Notes under the pieces: generated by a model
Databases searched by the model: none
What the model was told of the DNA's origin: nothing
Seen by the model: the letters and a program-made list of their open reading frames with translations, nothing else
Shown: positions 22,961 to 35,839 of the stretch, in pieces
How positions within the stretch are numbered: the stretch's first letter is position 1
How the letters are laid out: the number at the start of each line of letters is the position of its first letter
Position numbers and translations under genes: made by a program
Source of the DNA: Corallium rubrum
Taxonomy: Eukaryota > Cnidaria > Anthozoa > Scleralcyonacea > Coralliidae
Assembly (NCBI GenBank): GCA_964035015.1
Contig: OZ035997.1
Location: 67,100,320 to 67,164,319 of the forward strand
Reading direction: 5' to 3'
Length of the DNA stretch: 64,000 nucleotides

Positions 22961-24554
22961 CTGATAATTGAAGTCGGAAGTAGACCGTGTTTTGCCAGCG
23001 GTGGCCATATTGGATGGCCCCACTTTGAGCAGTGCTCGCTATTATTTTACTGTTGTGAAGTGGTGGGATTCACATATAAACGCGAAATAAGCGAGCAAAA
23101 CAAATTCATTTCGGAATTCAAGCAACAGAGCCCATAATGAGACTATGGAGAACCTCGAAATGGAGAAGAAAATGAAATCGTAAGTAAACAAGTTGATATT
23201 TTAACGAAACTTCGAAGCCGACTGAGTGTCGGAACCCAACATTACAAACAGCGGTGATTGATAATGTAGGCAACTGTCTTGTTGAATGTTCTCGAGCAAG
23301 TAGATCAATTTAGTAAGCGGCATAACGTGAAATGGGATAGGTAACACTTGTTTTTTCGGTTTGTTGTGTATTAATATTGGTTCGGAAAACATTTATAAGT
23401 TTGGCAAATTTTGGTACGCCTCGCAAATCTGTTTATGACTAAGGTTTGGAAGTATTTTTACTTGGTAATTTCAGGTGCTTTCATACAAGTTAGCTGTTTT
23501 CGTGATAAACGTTGATTTAATAGGCATATAACAACTAAACAAGAATGAGCCAGCTGTGATGCTCCATGTGATTGTCATGTATAGTGTTGTCACTGTAGTA
23601 CACTACAGGCATAATCATTTTGATGCAAAAGTTATTTCTGTGAATATCTGAAATGTTTAATTAATATGATATTTGTATGTTGTGTTGTAGGTATATTTAA
23701 GATGAAACAACTTTGAAAGAAGAAATGTCAAAGTGAAGCCACATGAATATAAGAATAATTGCTCTGTATCACTTAACTTTTTCAATTATTTCATTAAATA
23801 AACATTTTAGCAACTTAAGTGTTTTTGTCACATGTATTTTCATTTTATGTCAAACTATTGTTGATCACTTGTGAAACTTTCTTCTACTGTACGTCACTGA
23901 ATATTAAAACAGTACTATGGCATTGTTTTGTTATAAAAATAGATACTGATTACTGGTACTGGCCATATCTTTGCTAATCAACAAGCCAAATAATGTACAG
24001 GAGCTTAATACATGTATTTTGTCAGGATGGTTTTACACCCACCCGTTTGTAGGTGCTATTTTGGATCAGCTAGCTTCTTACATTTTCCTAGCTTAATTAT
24101 TAAAGTACAATCTGTCCCATATTAAACAAAGACCGTTTTCTTAATGTGGATAGTAACTCCTGATGTTAGTTTTTAAGTTAGAACAAATCAAGACAAATAT
24201 ATTTGTTAAACTCAACAATGATGTGGTTGATAACATTAGCAAACCAGCTGTTTTTGAGGGGGGCAGACTAGGGTAATATACTGCCTAAAAACCCAAACTT
24301 GTTATTAAAATGTAAAAGAAAGAAAAATTGCCCTAGCTGAAATACTATTCGTTTTTCTGAAAGCTCCCAGCTGTTAAAAAACCATGCTCGAATTTCTTTA
24401 CGTCTTTCTCTATAACTTGACTATTCTCAACCATAAAAATTTTACTGGAGGTAGTTGTAAATTATTTTGATATGCCTACAAGTTAAGAAATGGCGGGTTT
24501 GGGCAGTTTTTGGCGCCAATTTGTTTTTTTTTTAGTGCGGTTCGTAGTTGAACG
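22961..24554. other. No recognisable gene; start of the P-like element probably lies here
   Basis: 22890-23020 matches 35750-35890 in inverted orientation. 23140-23185 has a short ATG frame ending in a good splice donor (gtaagt), and 23797 has an AATAAA, but no coding similarity is seen. P-element terminal repeats could not be identified. Confidence 0.4.
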
Positions 24555-27500
24555 ATGGGGAAAGTGCGTGGATCACAGTGCTGTGCGTTTGGCTGTTCAA
24601 CGCGAAGAAAATGTGGACCAAGGCCTGACAGGAGTGATAGTGAAGGAAGCAATGACGAGGAAGGAATCATTGGTAAAACCACGATTTCCAAGAACATTTC
24701 ACTGGTAAGTAGCTTTAGCAGTTACAATGGCACGTCGACAACGATTGTGACAATGAATAATAAATTAATAATTGAAGCAGCTAGGCCGATTTCGTCTCTT
24801 GACACTAATTATAAATGTAGCTTCAACTTGACCTTAATATTTCACAAGTTTCTTTCTCACATTTTAAAAGTTAAACAAAAAAAATCATGCAGCAAAGAAC
24901 AGCATGCATAATTTATTTATTGCAAATAATAGTTGCTTCTCTTGTCACTGACAATATACTGTTGTTTGAACTGTTACAAATAATAGTTTACTTCTTGAAA
25001 TGATAAGCTATATGGTAGCAGTTATTGTAAAATTGATTATCTTCTTTAAGTTCTTCCCACAAAGTAAACCACCACTGGCATTGTACAATGACCAGAATAA
25101 TTACATCAACCAATGAATGACTCTAATACACACCAGCTATAACTATAAGCTATTATAATTAAAACTCTGGTAGAGTATAATTTGGCACTAGTAATATTTA
25201 GTAATATTCCTGTATAAAATACTACTACTACAACAACAACTACCACTACAACAACAACTACTACCACAACTACTACTACAACTACTATAAATAATAATAA
25301 TCATAATAATAATAATAATAATAAAAATAATAATAAAAATAATAATAAAATTAATAATAATAATAACTCAAGATAAATTAGAAATTCATTATCATGGTAT
25401 TGAGTATTAGCCCATTGCTGGGCAGGCCAACCTCAGTCTCAGGCAGGAATGGGTTAAGGAATTGCTGTAGTTTTAACAAACTCCTGCTAAAACAACTGGC
25501 ACAGTGTATTACAAATTCTGTGGTTCTCTGAATGTGCATTGTTTGTCTTAGTTTTCCATCCAACCAAGAGAGACAAAAGCAGTGGTTAAAAAACATGTCG
25601 TAAGGGTTGGTCCCCAAGCAAGGTCTGTGTCATCTGCTCAGACCACTTCAGAGAAAGCAATATCAACAGGACTGGAAAAACTGTCAGACTGAAAAGTGAT
25701 GCAGTGCCCACCAGATTCAAGAAATTTCCACAACATTTGAAGAAGTGAATGTGTAATTAACTCATCAAGAACATATTAGTATGAGTTCCAGAGCCTTCTG
25801 TGTTCATTAAGGATAGGCATCTGGCCACTCTGTTGAATCAAATTGTATGGTATTAATCAGAATAACATGCTAGAGCACCATTGGTCCATTGCCCTTTATA
25901 AGTTGAAATCCACTTATGAGTGGACCACTTTTACTGTACACTTTACCACAGGTACATGTATGACTGCATACAGTATTTGTATTGGTAAAGCAATGCAAGA
26001 CAATTTGAGGAATATGTTAAACAGGAAGGTAAAAACCATCCAGAAGTGTTTGATTACCTTCCGTTGAACACCTACACTGTACATTCTGGTTACAAATCCT
26101 CAAATTGAGAAAATTTGGTCATTTAGCTTTGCACAGCAAAAATTACTGCATGATGTCATCCACTCTCAGTGACATCCTGATTTCTAGATTTTTCCATATT
26201 AACTAAGTACTACAGTTTGACTTTATATGGTCAGAAAATCTTGATGCTGTACATTTATACTATGCATTCATCTCGTAATTTCTGCAGGTTGCAAAGGAGC
26301 GTAAGCCACCATCTTCAAGAGAGGCACCTAAAACAGCTGAAATGCACAGTGAGAACAAAGTTGAGATGTCCGAAATTCAGAATGACACTTACATATCTGA
26401 ACTTCGGGAAGTTCAAATACCTGCTACTAAAGATGAAATTGATGACGAGCCACCACCAAAAAAGTCTTGTCTGGATTCTGTTCCTACTGACCATGCCCAT
26501 CCTGTTCATGAATCTCCAGGAAAGCTGCACCAGAAACTACACGTAAGCAAAGAAAAAATTGTGTCATTCAAGAAAAAATTAAAAGTATCTCAACAAAAAT
26601 CGCAGTGCCTAAAGAAAAAGGTAACTTCTCTCAAAGAAATTGTTAAACAGCTGCGTCAACACAACCTGATCTCATCCAACTGTGAGGAAATGTTGAGTCA
26701 GATTTTTCTGGAATACCTTTGGCACTGATGAAAAGAATGTCAACGAAAAAGTCAGGAAAGGGATCCAAATATGCACCAGATCTGAAGTCATTTGCACTGA
26801 CACTGCAGTTTTATACGGCTAAAGCATATGAGCTTGTGCGAAAGACCTTCAATCTTGCCCTGCCACGTCAATCACAGATCAGGAGATGGCACGGTAAAGT
26901 TACTGCAGATCCTGGATTCACTAAACCAGCATTTGATGCACTAAAAATGAAAGTAGAAGAAGCTGAGAAGAATGGGAAGAAGGTCATTTGCTCATTTATG
27001 CTGGATGAAATGGCCATCAAGAAGCACATATCATAGGATGGGAAAAAGTACTGTGGTTATGTTGATCTTTGTAATGGTGTTGATGATGACTCATTACCTG
27101 TAGCAGCAGATGCCCTGGTCTTCATGGTGGTCAGCATTGATGGGTCCTGGAAAGTTCCATGTGGTTAATTTTTTATAGATGGTCTCAGTGGTGCGGAGAG
27201 GGAAATCTAGTCAAAGTATGCATTCAACGTCTGTCTGATGTTGGTGTCAAAGTCATCTCACTAATATGTGATGGGCCATCCTGCCATTTCAGTATGTTAT
27301 CTGCACTTGGAGCATCCTTGAATCCCTAGAAAATGTTGGCATATTTCCTCCATCCTCAAGATAAGAATGAGGATTTATGTCTTGGTTGATGTCTGCCACA
27401 TGCTAAAGCTTGTCAGGAATACACTAGCAGATAAAGGGATTTTGGTAGACAGCGATAACGGTAAGATTCTCTGGCAATATTTGGTCGATCTCCAAAAGTT

Positions 27501-28788
27501 GCAAGAGGCTGAAGGACTCCGACTTGGTAACAAGCTGAAGATAGCACATATTCGATGGATGCAACAAAAGATGGTTAACCTTGCTGCCCAATCTCTGAGC
27601 TCCAGTGTCGCCGATGCCATTGAATACTGTTCAACTGAGCTGAAGTAACCACAATTCCAAGGCTGTGAAGCAACAGTGAAGTTTCTCCGGCTGTTTGATC
27701 ACCTGTTTGATATCTTGAACTCCAGAAATCCTCTTGCCAAAGGATACAAGTCACCACTTCGTGTAAGCAACAAAGGCATATTGGAAGCATTTCTTGATGA
27801 GGTATACAAGTACATACTTGGCCTGAAGGATCCAAGTGGTGTAAAGATGCATGCAACACGGCGGAAGACTGGGTTCATTGGATTTCTGGCAGCTATCAAG
27901 AGCACAAAAGATATTTTTCATGAACTGGTTGAAAAAAAGGAAGCCCCATTAAAGTATCTTCTCACCTACAAGCTGAGTCAAGATCATCTAGAGCTGTTCT
28001 TTGGGGCAATCCGTTCTGCTGGAGGTTTCAACAATAATCCAACCACCCAACAATTCACTGCAGCTTACAAGCGTCTTCTCTTAAGAAGCCACATCGAAGG
28101 AGGAAATGGTAACTGTGAGAAGAGGGATCCAATAGACATCCTTGCTGTTCTTGGAGATTCCTGCAATATCAATGGGGAAACAGTTGCAATGACAAATACC
28201 GCACTCATTAGAAAGTATGACCTCACAGAGAGAAGCCCTGTGCAGTCAGAACATGACTACAGTGACTCACCAAACATTACAAGCCTCTCTGAGTACAAGA
28301 AAGCTGCCATCTCCTATATTGCAGGATACGTTGCAAAAGCAGTCAAGAAACAACTCCTCTGCAATGAATGCTGCAATATCCTTGGTTCTCAAAATCAAAT
28401 TCCAACTTCACAGTTCCTGGAATTCAAATACCGTGGCAAGCTTTATAAGCCAACACAGAGTGTCGCCACTGTTTGTGAAGAAAGTGAAAAATGCTTTGGA
28501 AGAATGCTTGCAACAACTGCTGGAGAGCTTCCACATGATAAAGGCATTCCTGATACAATTGCAGTATCTGTTTTGGGTGCCCTCGATGTGTCATTATTCA
28601 CAGAGCTAGATGACCACATGTATGACTCAACGGTCGATGAGAACCACGTTTATTGGCTTATTAAGCGAATTGTCAAGTGCTACTGCAAAGTAAGACTATA
28701 TCACCTGGGCAAGGAGGCCACAGCGACTATATCAGGGGGAAAAATAAGAAAGAAGCTCAGTAAATTGGTCCTCTTCAACCACCAGTAA
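24555..28788 (+). pseudogene. P-element/THAP9-type transposase, decayed
   Basis: The first exon (24555 to about 24705) gives the start of a THAP finger (GSQCCAFGC). A second exon-like stretch (about 25555-25740) has F-P and W residues, an in-frame TAA, then after a shift CVICSDHFRES and the basic end of a THAP. From 26288 come an acidic linker, a lysine-rich coiled coil (26520-26670) and a transposase: KRMSTKKSGKGSKYAPDLK, QSQIRRWHGK, SFMLDEMAIKKH, DGPSCHFSMLSALG, CHMLKLVRNTLAD, HIRWMQQKM, then a long open part (27676-28788) with YKLSQDHLELFFGAIRSAGG and NNPTTQQFTAAYK. These blocks match the P-element RNase H-like fold, its GTP-binding insertion and the C-terminal E region. Stops and shifts near 27034, 27165, 27330 and 27646 show decay; the last 370 codons stay open. 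Confidence 0.85.
25222..25373. repeat. Trinucleotide microsatellite (ACT/ACA then AAT)
   Basis: Runs of ACTACA and ACTACC units followed by AATAAT units fill an intron-like gap between the THAP pieces of the P-like transposase. Confidence 0.95.
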
Positions 28789-28802
28789 ACATTGTCTGTT
28801 TG

Positions 28803-28867
28803 CACCTTCCACTGTCACCTCCCACTGTCACCTCCCACTGTCACCTTCCACTGTCACCTTCCACTGA
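28803..28867. repeat. 12-bp minisatellite CACCTYCCACTGT
   Basis: About five copies of a 12-bp unit lie just after the last P-like transposase codon. Confidence 0.9.
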
Positions 28868-29666
28868 AACTAAGATGACTAAAGATTTAAACTGGTTCTT
28901 TTAGGAACCACCAAATACAACAAAAGGAAATAACAAACGAAAATCTCGAATAAATCAAAAAAAGTAGAGAAACAATCCTAAAAATTAATTTTAAATAACT
29001 CCTAGACCACCCCACTATTCTGTATATTAAGCACACAATGATTTGTCTGTTGCAAAAGTTACGAACTCACTAGCCCTACCATTATTTATTATCTAAATCA
29101 TCCTGACACTCACAGCATTACCAGAATGAGTTTAGTATTTTCTGTGAAAGAGAATTTCTAAGTCGGGCCTACAAGGACCAAGGTTTGGTTTGCTCACAAC
29201 TAAATTTAAACCATTAGGAAAGGTCTCAAGTACAATCGCATAAAGCCATAAACCAAAACTTACCACACCAACTGGTCTCTGTTTAGCCTGTTCAGTTGAT
29301 CAAATTGCCCAAATCTATTCAGTCCTTTAGCTGTACTTTCGTATTCTGTGTGAGTAGTCTTAATGCATTGATTCAACGTGTTGTCCTTGGCGTGTTGGCC
29401 TCCATTGACCACCCATGAGTTCCATCAACACAGCAACTCGAAAATTCCGTTTTCTCAAATATTTGGGGCTAGACAACTACAAATTTACTTTTCGAAGCTC
29501 TCGTGTGTTATGCTCTTCTTGTAATACAAGGTTAGAAGGCCCAGTGTAAGATTAGCTTCGCTAAACTGTTTTTTTTTACCTTCTTTAAATAAAGTCTATT
29601 ATTATTATTATTATTATTATTACAAAGGTCGTCCCGATCCGAGAACAGAAACAAGCGTTTACATAC
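28868..29666. other. No gene seen; short (TTA)n tract
   Basis: AT-rich sequence with an (ATT)n microsatellite at about 29598-29622 preceded by aataaag, which could be the 3' tail of a retroelement fragment. No protein similarity is recognised. Confidence 0.5.
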
Positions 29667-29949
29667 AAAGGGAATATTTGGGCACCAATAGAATTTTTAT
29701 GTTTTCCATCTGTTGGTCTGTATTGTAAAGAGTAATATAAATAATGTAATAACTTGTGTAAGGATTCTATAACTTGTTATCAGACTAACATAACGTAACA
29801 GGTGGTCTGTCTTGCATAGGAGAGGGTTAGAATTACAGCCACCCCATATTGGGCATAGTGCGATCTAGCTGTTATAAGATATCTCTTCCACGCGTTTTGT
29901 CTCATTCAGCACTGACCTTCAAGAGGTGAGGTAGAACCCATTTCATTTG
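29667..29949. repeat. 283-bp dispersed repeat, copy 1
   Basis: Almost identical to 35150-35432, same length, with only two substitutions noticed (gggcatag/gggaatag and cgttttgt/cgttctgt). It starts AAAGGGAATATTTGGGCACC and ends cccatttcatttg. No ORF. The crisp, equal length suggests a mobile non-autonomous unit. Confidence 0.88.
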
Positions 29950-31247
29950 AATTTGGAGAATTCAAGATGGTATTCGTGTTGTTCTTTCTTTTCAAGGTAA
30001 GAATTGTTTTGAATCTTATGTTACAATAGTTTTTCTGCCCATCTTAATGATTCTATGAAGAAGATGAGCTTTATATACTGTATTGTAAAAGGTTCACGCG
30101 TTAAATGTTTATAATTTTTCTACTACACAATAATGAATATGGCGATATTTTGCGCACTTCTACGTTTGGTTAACGCGAACTTGCGAACTAAATGTTATCT
30201 AAAAGTGTGGCGTTCCACAACCTAAATAAGTATTACTAAGTTCGAATATTTCTCGCCATAATAAAGGGGTAAAGGAAGATGGCAGTCACTTATTTGTCAC
30301 TTGGCCATCGTTTACGACACTTGCATATATCGGCCATTATCAGCTTGGTCACATTATTGAGCCGTTTACGATGAGTAGATTTGTTCCACGTACTTTTAGT
30401 GGGTTATGGCGTTGTTCAATTGCGCAATTGCGTACTTTGTTTTTTGAATTGACCGCATGGTCATGGCCGCAACTAGATCACATTTTAATAGCATCATTGC
30501 CGCCGGACATATCTACGGCGGTTGTAGTTCCCGCGATATAGATATGTATGTACGTACGGCTGTGCATGTGTATGTGTGTATATATGCGTATGTAGATATG
30601 TGTATGTATATGCATGTATGTATATGGGTACGTATATATTAATATATTAATTTTTTAATTCATATTATGCGATAGTGCAAATACACCATCCCTTTACTAT
30701 TACAATAACTTACACCTACCTCAGCTACAGCAGTCGGCACTAAGTGCCTTTTCGGGTCGACTTATAATATTTATCTGAATTACGTTTAGCAAGCAACTTG
30801 TGCCGTGAGATTCAGTCATGGTTTAATTATTTTAACAGGGCATTGTTAAACCTGGCTACTGCAGTGACTGTCTGCCAAGCCAGTATATTACTAAAATAAC
30901 GTCAGAACATAGCAAGACAAAGATGAATAATGGTATTAAAGAATGTATTTCAAAGTCATTGTCAAGTCAAAAGTGAATTACAAACAAGATTAGTAATTAC
31001 TAATTAGCTTTTCCAAGCTTACCTTTGGTTAACTAGAAGGAAGGATAAGTTGATAAGTTCGTGTATGAGTCAGTTTCAAAATATCTTCATGTTTTCGAAC
31101 TTTTTCTGCCGTAAATGGTGTTGCTTAAAAAATTGTCCTTCTCAGGCTTGTCCTCAAGTTGTTGCTCAGGAAATTGTCGTTTTTGTTTCATATCTTGTTT
31201 CACGCCAACACACGTGGTCGGTATCAGTGATAAATTATTATGCTAAC
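29950..31247. other. Intergenic stretch without a recognised gene
   Basis: Contains a TATG/TGTA-rich microsatellite-like patch at about 30540-30640. The open frames are short and lack family motifs. Confidence 0.5.
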
Positions 31248-31666
31248 GTCAAGATTGCCTCGTAAACAATTTTCAAATGTTTTTGTTGGTTTCACTTTCA
31301 ATAAGGATGACAAAGTGTGATTATCCCAATAACTTAAAATATTTAATCTTGTTTATGCAAAGCCGGATTTCTCCTTGCATCCGATTTATTCTCAAAACAT
31401 TAGATTAATACTCGTAGGAATGTAACTTGTCAAGCTCCATTTCCGCGCAATTAACAAGTCAAGATTGCCTCGTAACAATTTTCAGATGTTTTTGTTGGTT
31501 TCACTTTCAATAAGGATGACAAAGTGTGCTTATCCTAATAACTTAAAATATTTAATCTTGTTTACGCAAAGCCGGATTTCTCCTTGGATCCGATTTATTC
31601 TCAAAACATCATATTAATACTCGTAGGAGTGTGGCTTGTCGAGCTCCATTTCCGCGCAATTAACAA
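31248..31666. repeat. 210-bp tandem duplication
   Basis: 31248-31457 and 31458-31666 are two head-to-tail copies beginning gtcaagattgcctcgtaa and ending in ttccgcgcaattaac, with roughly a dozen differences. No coding content. Confidence 0.9.
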
Positions 31667-32224
31667 CTGTCTCGCGCCCATAGGATTAAAGCCTTTATTT
31701 TTTTGCGCGTAACAATTTGGTCGGTTGCTACCGACTTTACATGTGACCCTCCTTGACTTCTATATGTGTTGTCACGAACTAGTTCATAACTTGTCGCAAT
31801 GGATGAACCAGGCGGAAATCTAATTCTGGTAAGAAATATTATTGCCCAGCATACTGCTTTAAACAAAACCATAACACAAAATAATTTTGAAAATATTTTA
31901 CTAACGTTTCGTTACTACACGCAACATCAGAGTGATAAATATACATACATGAAGGTGACTAAAATAGCTCAACTAGTTACATAAATAGAAAGTGACAAGG
32001 TGACAGAAAAGGTGATGTAAGACAAATGAATTGTCAAACTGGTGAAGAGACACCACAGCGTAAAGAAAAAAAATCTAAAAGAGTGCTAAGGGAAATGATC
32101 TAATGTTAGCGTTAAGAGAGGGTTTAAACTTAGAAATTAACAAGCTTTCTCGAAGAAGAACATCTAATTGGTTAGTTCATAACTTGGCTACTGCGGCGAC
32201 TATATGTCTGCCATGCCAGAATAT

Positions 32225-32757
32225 GTTAGTCTCAAGACTCTATTCAGAGCCAGAGACGAACTTGTTAGTCTCTTCGGAGGCAAAATTGTTAGTCTCTTCG
32301 GAGGCGAAATTGTTAGTCTCTTCGGAGGCGAAATTGTTAGTCTCTTCGGAGGCGAACCTGTTAGTCTCTTCGGAGGCGAAGTTGTTAGTCTCTTTGGAGG
32401 CGAAATTGTTAGTCTCTTCGGAGGCGAAATTGTTAGTCTCTTCGGAGGCGAAATTGTTAGTCTCTTCGGAGGCGAAATTGTTAGTCTCTTCGGAGGCGAA
32501 CTTGTTAGTCTCTTTGGAGGCGAAATTGTTAGTCTCTTCGGAGGCGAAATTGTTAGTCTCTTCGGAGGCGAAATTGTTAGTCTCTTCGGAGGCGAAATTG
32601 TTAGTCTCTTCGGAGGCGAACTTGTTAGTCTCTTCGGAAGCGAACGTGTTAGTCTCTTCGGAGGCGAAATTGCTAGTCTCTTCTGAAGCAAAATTGTTCG
32701 TCGCTTTGGAGGGGAAATTGTTAGTCTTTTCAGAGGAGAAATTGTTAGTCTCTTCTT
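32225..32757. repeat. 24-bp coding-frame minisatellite (GTTAGTCTCTTCGGAGGCGA core)
   Basis: About twenty copies of a 24-bp unit. Because 24 is a multiple of three and the unit lacks stops in several frames, long repeats of eight residues appear open on both strands (plus strand LVSSEAKL in 32103-32867). The outer copies are more diverged than the middle ones, as expected for array growth from the centre. No non-repetitive coding sequence supports a real protein, so I treat the long frames as a by-product. Confidence 0.92.
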
Positions 32758-32867
32758 CTCTTAAATTTAACCCGCTTTTTGTTAGCCAAGCTATATACCT
32801 GCTAGTGCTAATTGTAATTCGCTGTTGTAATTCGCATTTTAATTTACTATGGCTTCAGCCCCTTTAG

Positions 32868-33962
32868 ATACGGGTGCCAGTTTCATTGGTGTTTTTTAAT
32901 TTTAAGTATTTGGTACAGCCGCGCCTTTCGGGTTAGGCCATGCCAGTTCTCGTCATGATTTTTGTTTTAAGTTATTGAGATGTCATTCTCAATCAGTTGA
33001 TATCTGTTTCAGGGCTTTGTCCTCTTGTATTTATATTAATTATTTTGTCTTGATTATTTTTTACATGATATGGAACAACAGGTTCACAGTGTTTTGACCT
33101 GCCAACAAAATATGTTTACCTTGTTTCGACCTGCCATTATTTGTTTTCCAACAACATGATTGGTGATTTTTTAACCTTTTTAACCTTTTGGTAACCAAAC
33201 TATACCTTCCATCTCTCCATTCATGCTATAGCATTTAAAGTTTGTCCATGCTATACATTATATATTTTGTTTTCTCTGTTGCAGTTACTACAACATAGTT
33301 AATTTTTCAACTGTAAAATATCCGAAAATATTCAGGCGCAGCGGTTTTCCCCGTCAACTTCAATTTATTCACCCGGGAATAGATTCTGCCTCTCTTATTT
33401 TGCAGAATTCCGTACTGATTATCTTCAACATGCCAGTTACCATTCAACCAAGAGATTGTCAACTCTATTTTCCCAATTGCCATAATGGTTGATCCCAGGT
33501 AGAAGAAAAGTTTTCTACGATGGCAACATTATTTGAATCATAATGAGGAAAGCTGAGGAATTGTCAAACGACAAGGAAAATTACTACCAGCAGAATGTGC
33601 CACTGTTTTGTCACTTGGAGCAATCAATTTGAAGTACACTGTATTCACATGCATTTAGACATGTGCAGTATTGTGTAAAGCATGCAGAGTCAAATAGTTA
33701 GAATAATATGGATATATTGTAGTGAGCCTTGTATGGCCATATCTATACCTTAGAACTCTATAACAACTTTACTTCAGGAAAGACATTGTAGTTCTTCCGA
33801 AATATAGCACCTGTCTAATTTTGATGCTTCGTGGGGAGGTTTGCTGGTTTTATCTTGTCCCCACTCAGGTTTTCCTGTTTCTGGCTTTTCCCAAAGGGTT
33901 TTTACCAGCGACAGGTTTTTTCCTGGCTACCCTGATATACCAGCCTTTTAGCACAGTAATAT
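32868..33962. other. Intergenic, no gene seen
   Basis: AT-rich, with short repeated phrases such as tgttttgacctgcc and ttgtttcgacctgcc near 33095-33140. No open frame with recognisable motifs. Confidence 0.5.
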
Positions 33963-34207
33963 ATGTGTATGTATGTATGTATGTATGTATGTATGTATGT
34001 ATGTATGTATGTATGTATGTATGTATGTATGTATGTATGTATGTATGTATGTATGTATGTATGTATGTATGTATGTATGTATGTATGTATGTATGTATGT
34101 ATGTATGTATGTATGTATGTATGTATGTATGTATGTGTGCGTATGTGTGTGTATGTGTATGTGTATGTATGTATGTATGTATGTATGTATGTATGTATGT
34201 GTGCGTA

Positions 34208-34266
<59 letters not shown>

Positions 34267-34292
34267 GCATATGTATATGTATGTGGGTCTGC

Positions 34293-34360
<68 letters not shown>

Positions 34361-34380
34361 GTGTATGTGTACATATATAC
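33963..34380. repeat. Long (GTAT)n, GTATGT and (TA)n microsatellite
   Basis: About 43 uninterrupted GTAT units (33963-34136), then GTGT/GTAT mixtures, then a TA tract of more than 50 bp (34296-34350). All long frames across it are repeat artefacts. Confidence 0.98.
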
Positions 34381-34920
34381 AATCCACTGTGTGTTTGAGT
34401 AATGAGACTGTTTGCAAGGGCGGCAGTCTTTCATTTCACTTGAAACAAATTGTCCAATGTTATAAATAAAAACTCAGATCGGTTTATGTCTTTATCTCAG
34501 AATATGATTGTCTAGCAAGGGCAGCAATCTTACGAACTCTTCGACTCAAATAGGTGAAATTTACACATAATTTAGCAAGCAATTGACCAGTGACACGGAC
34601 TATAATCTTTTACAATCGTTAATTTACACTGAGAGTTAGTATTGATACATATTTGACATTTCAAAATTTATCTTAAAATGGAAGTACTTATCAGATCCGT
34701 GCACCGTGTATTGCATTTGGAAAAATTGTACATCCACATTTTGAAAGATTTTACTAGGCTGCATTGCTTTCCAGTGGTCGCACTTAGCCGGAGAAATGCA
34801 TTTGGGCAGTTTGCATCAAGGTGTATTTCAGTATTCCGAAATGTTCTAATGATCTTCACTCTTATTATGCTGCACTGCATTTCCTGGGGTGGGGCTGCAT
34901 CATCATTTGCATAATGATGC
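34381..34920. other. No gene recognised
   Basis: Two similar phrases (gtttgcaagggcggcagtctt at 34410 and gtctagcaagggcagcaatctt at 34510) form a diverged direct repeat about 100 bp apart. A 78-codon frame at 34678-34914 has no recognised similarity. Confidence 0.45.
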
Positions 34921-35151
34921 TTTGGCGTTTTATTGCCCTCACCTTTACTGGGCTCAATCATCAGTTTGCACTATGGAAATTAATTAGATAATTTAATTAC
35001 GAATTTGTAATAAACGCGGCTTTGGTCCAGGGGGACCATAGCCATATTCATTCCATATTGTGTGAAAACGTCTTTTACTATTCCCAGTAAACAGAGCTCA
35101 GGTAATGCAGTGCACATCTTAATAGTCAAAGACCACGATGGAAAGGCATAA
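34921..35151. repeat. 231-bp direct repeat, copy 1
   Basis: Matches 35503-35733 with no difference noticed. Copy 1 runs directly into the 283-bp dispersed repeat (35150-35432); copy 2 continues into SGNH-associated sequence. One repeat family thus appears to have landed at the end of the other. Confidence 0.92.
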
Positions 35152-35432
35152 AGGGAATATTTGGGCACCAATAGAATTTTTATGTTTTCCATCTGTTGGT
35201 CTGTATTGTAAAGAGTAATATAAATAATGTAATAACTTGTGTAAGGATTCTATAACTTGTTATCAGACTAACATAACGTAACAGGTGGTCTGTCTTGCAT
35301 AGGAGAGGGTTAGAATTACAGCCACCCCATATTGGGAATAGTGCGATCTAGCTGTTATAAGATATCTCTTCCACGCGTTCTGTCTCATTCAGCACTGACC
35401 TTCAAGAGGTGAGGTAGAACCCATTTCATTTG
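35150..35432. repeat. 283-bp dispersed repeat, copy 2
   Basis: Second copy of 29667-29949, lying between the two 231-bp direct repeats. Confidence 0.88.
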
Positions 35433-35502
35433 CCCACCTCCTCCCCGTTGGCTGACCACCATTATGTTATGATTTGTATTAGAGTATATTCTTTCTTATA
35501 TA

Positions 35503-35733
35503 TTTGGCGTTTTATTGCCCTCACCTTTACTGGGCTCAATCATCAGTTTGCACTATGGAAATTAATTAGATAATTTAATTACGAATTTGTAATAAACGCG
35601 GCTTTGGTCCAGGGGGACCATAGCCATATTCATTCCATATTGTGTGAAAACGTCTTTTACTATTCCCAGTAAACAGAGCTCAGGTAATGCAGTGCACATC
35701 TTAATAGTCAAAGACCACGATGGAAAGGCATAA
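35503..35733. repeat. 231-bp direct repeat, copy 2
   Basis: Repeat of 34921-35151, offset 582 bp. It is followed at 35750-35890 by sequence found inverted at 22890-23020. Confidence 0.92.
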
Positions 35734-35839
35734 AAACTACAATTTCCGCAATAGTAATATATAGGGAGTCGGCTGCGAAGTGGGGCCATCCAATATGGCC
35801 ACCGCCGCTTACTTCCGACTTCAATTTTGAATGATGGAT

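Noticed and set aside
23150-23820. Small spliced transcript (donor at 23179, AATAAA at 23797)
   Set aside because: The encoded peptide is about a dozen residues with no similarity; signals alone are too weak to call a gene.
31799-31984. 61-codon ORF starting MDEPGGNLIL
   Set aside because: Short, no motif, and no neighbouring coding support.
32103-32867. 254-codon open frame with eight-residue repeats
   Set aside because: It is produced by the 24-bp minisatellite; equal-length frames are open on the other strand and there is no unique coding sequence.
33821-34469. Several 140-190-codon frames of CMYV or HTYI repeats
   Set aside because: Pure translation of GTAT, GTATGT and TA microsatellites.
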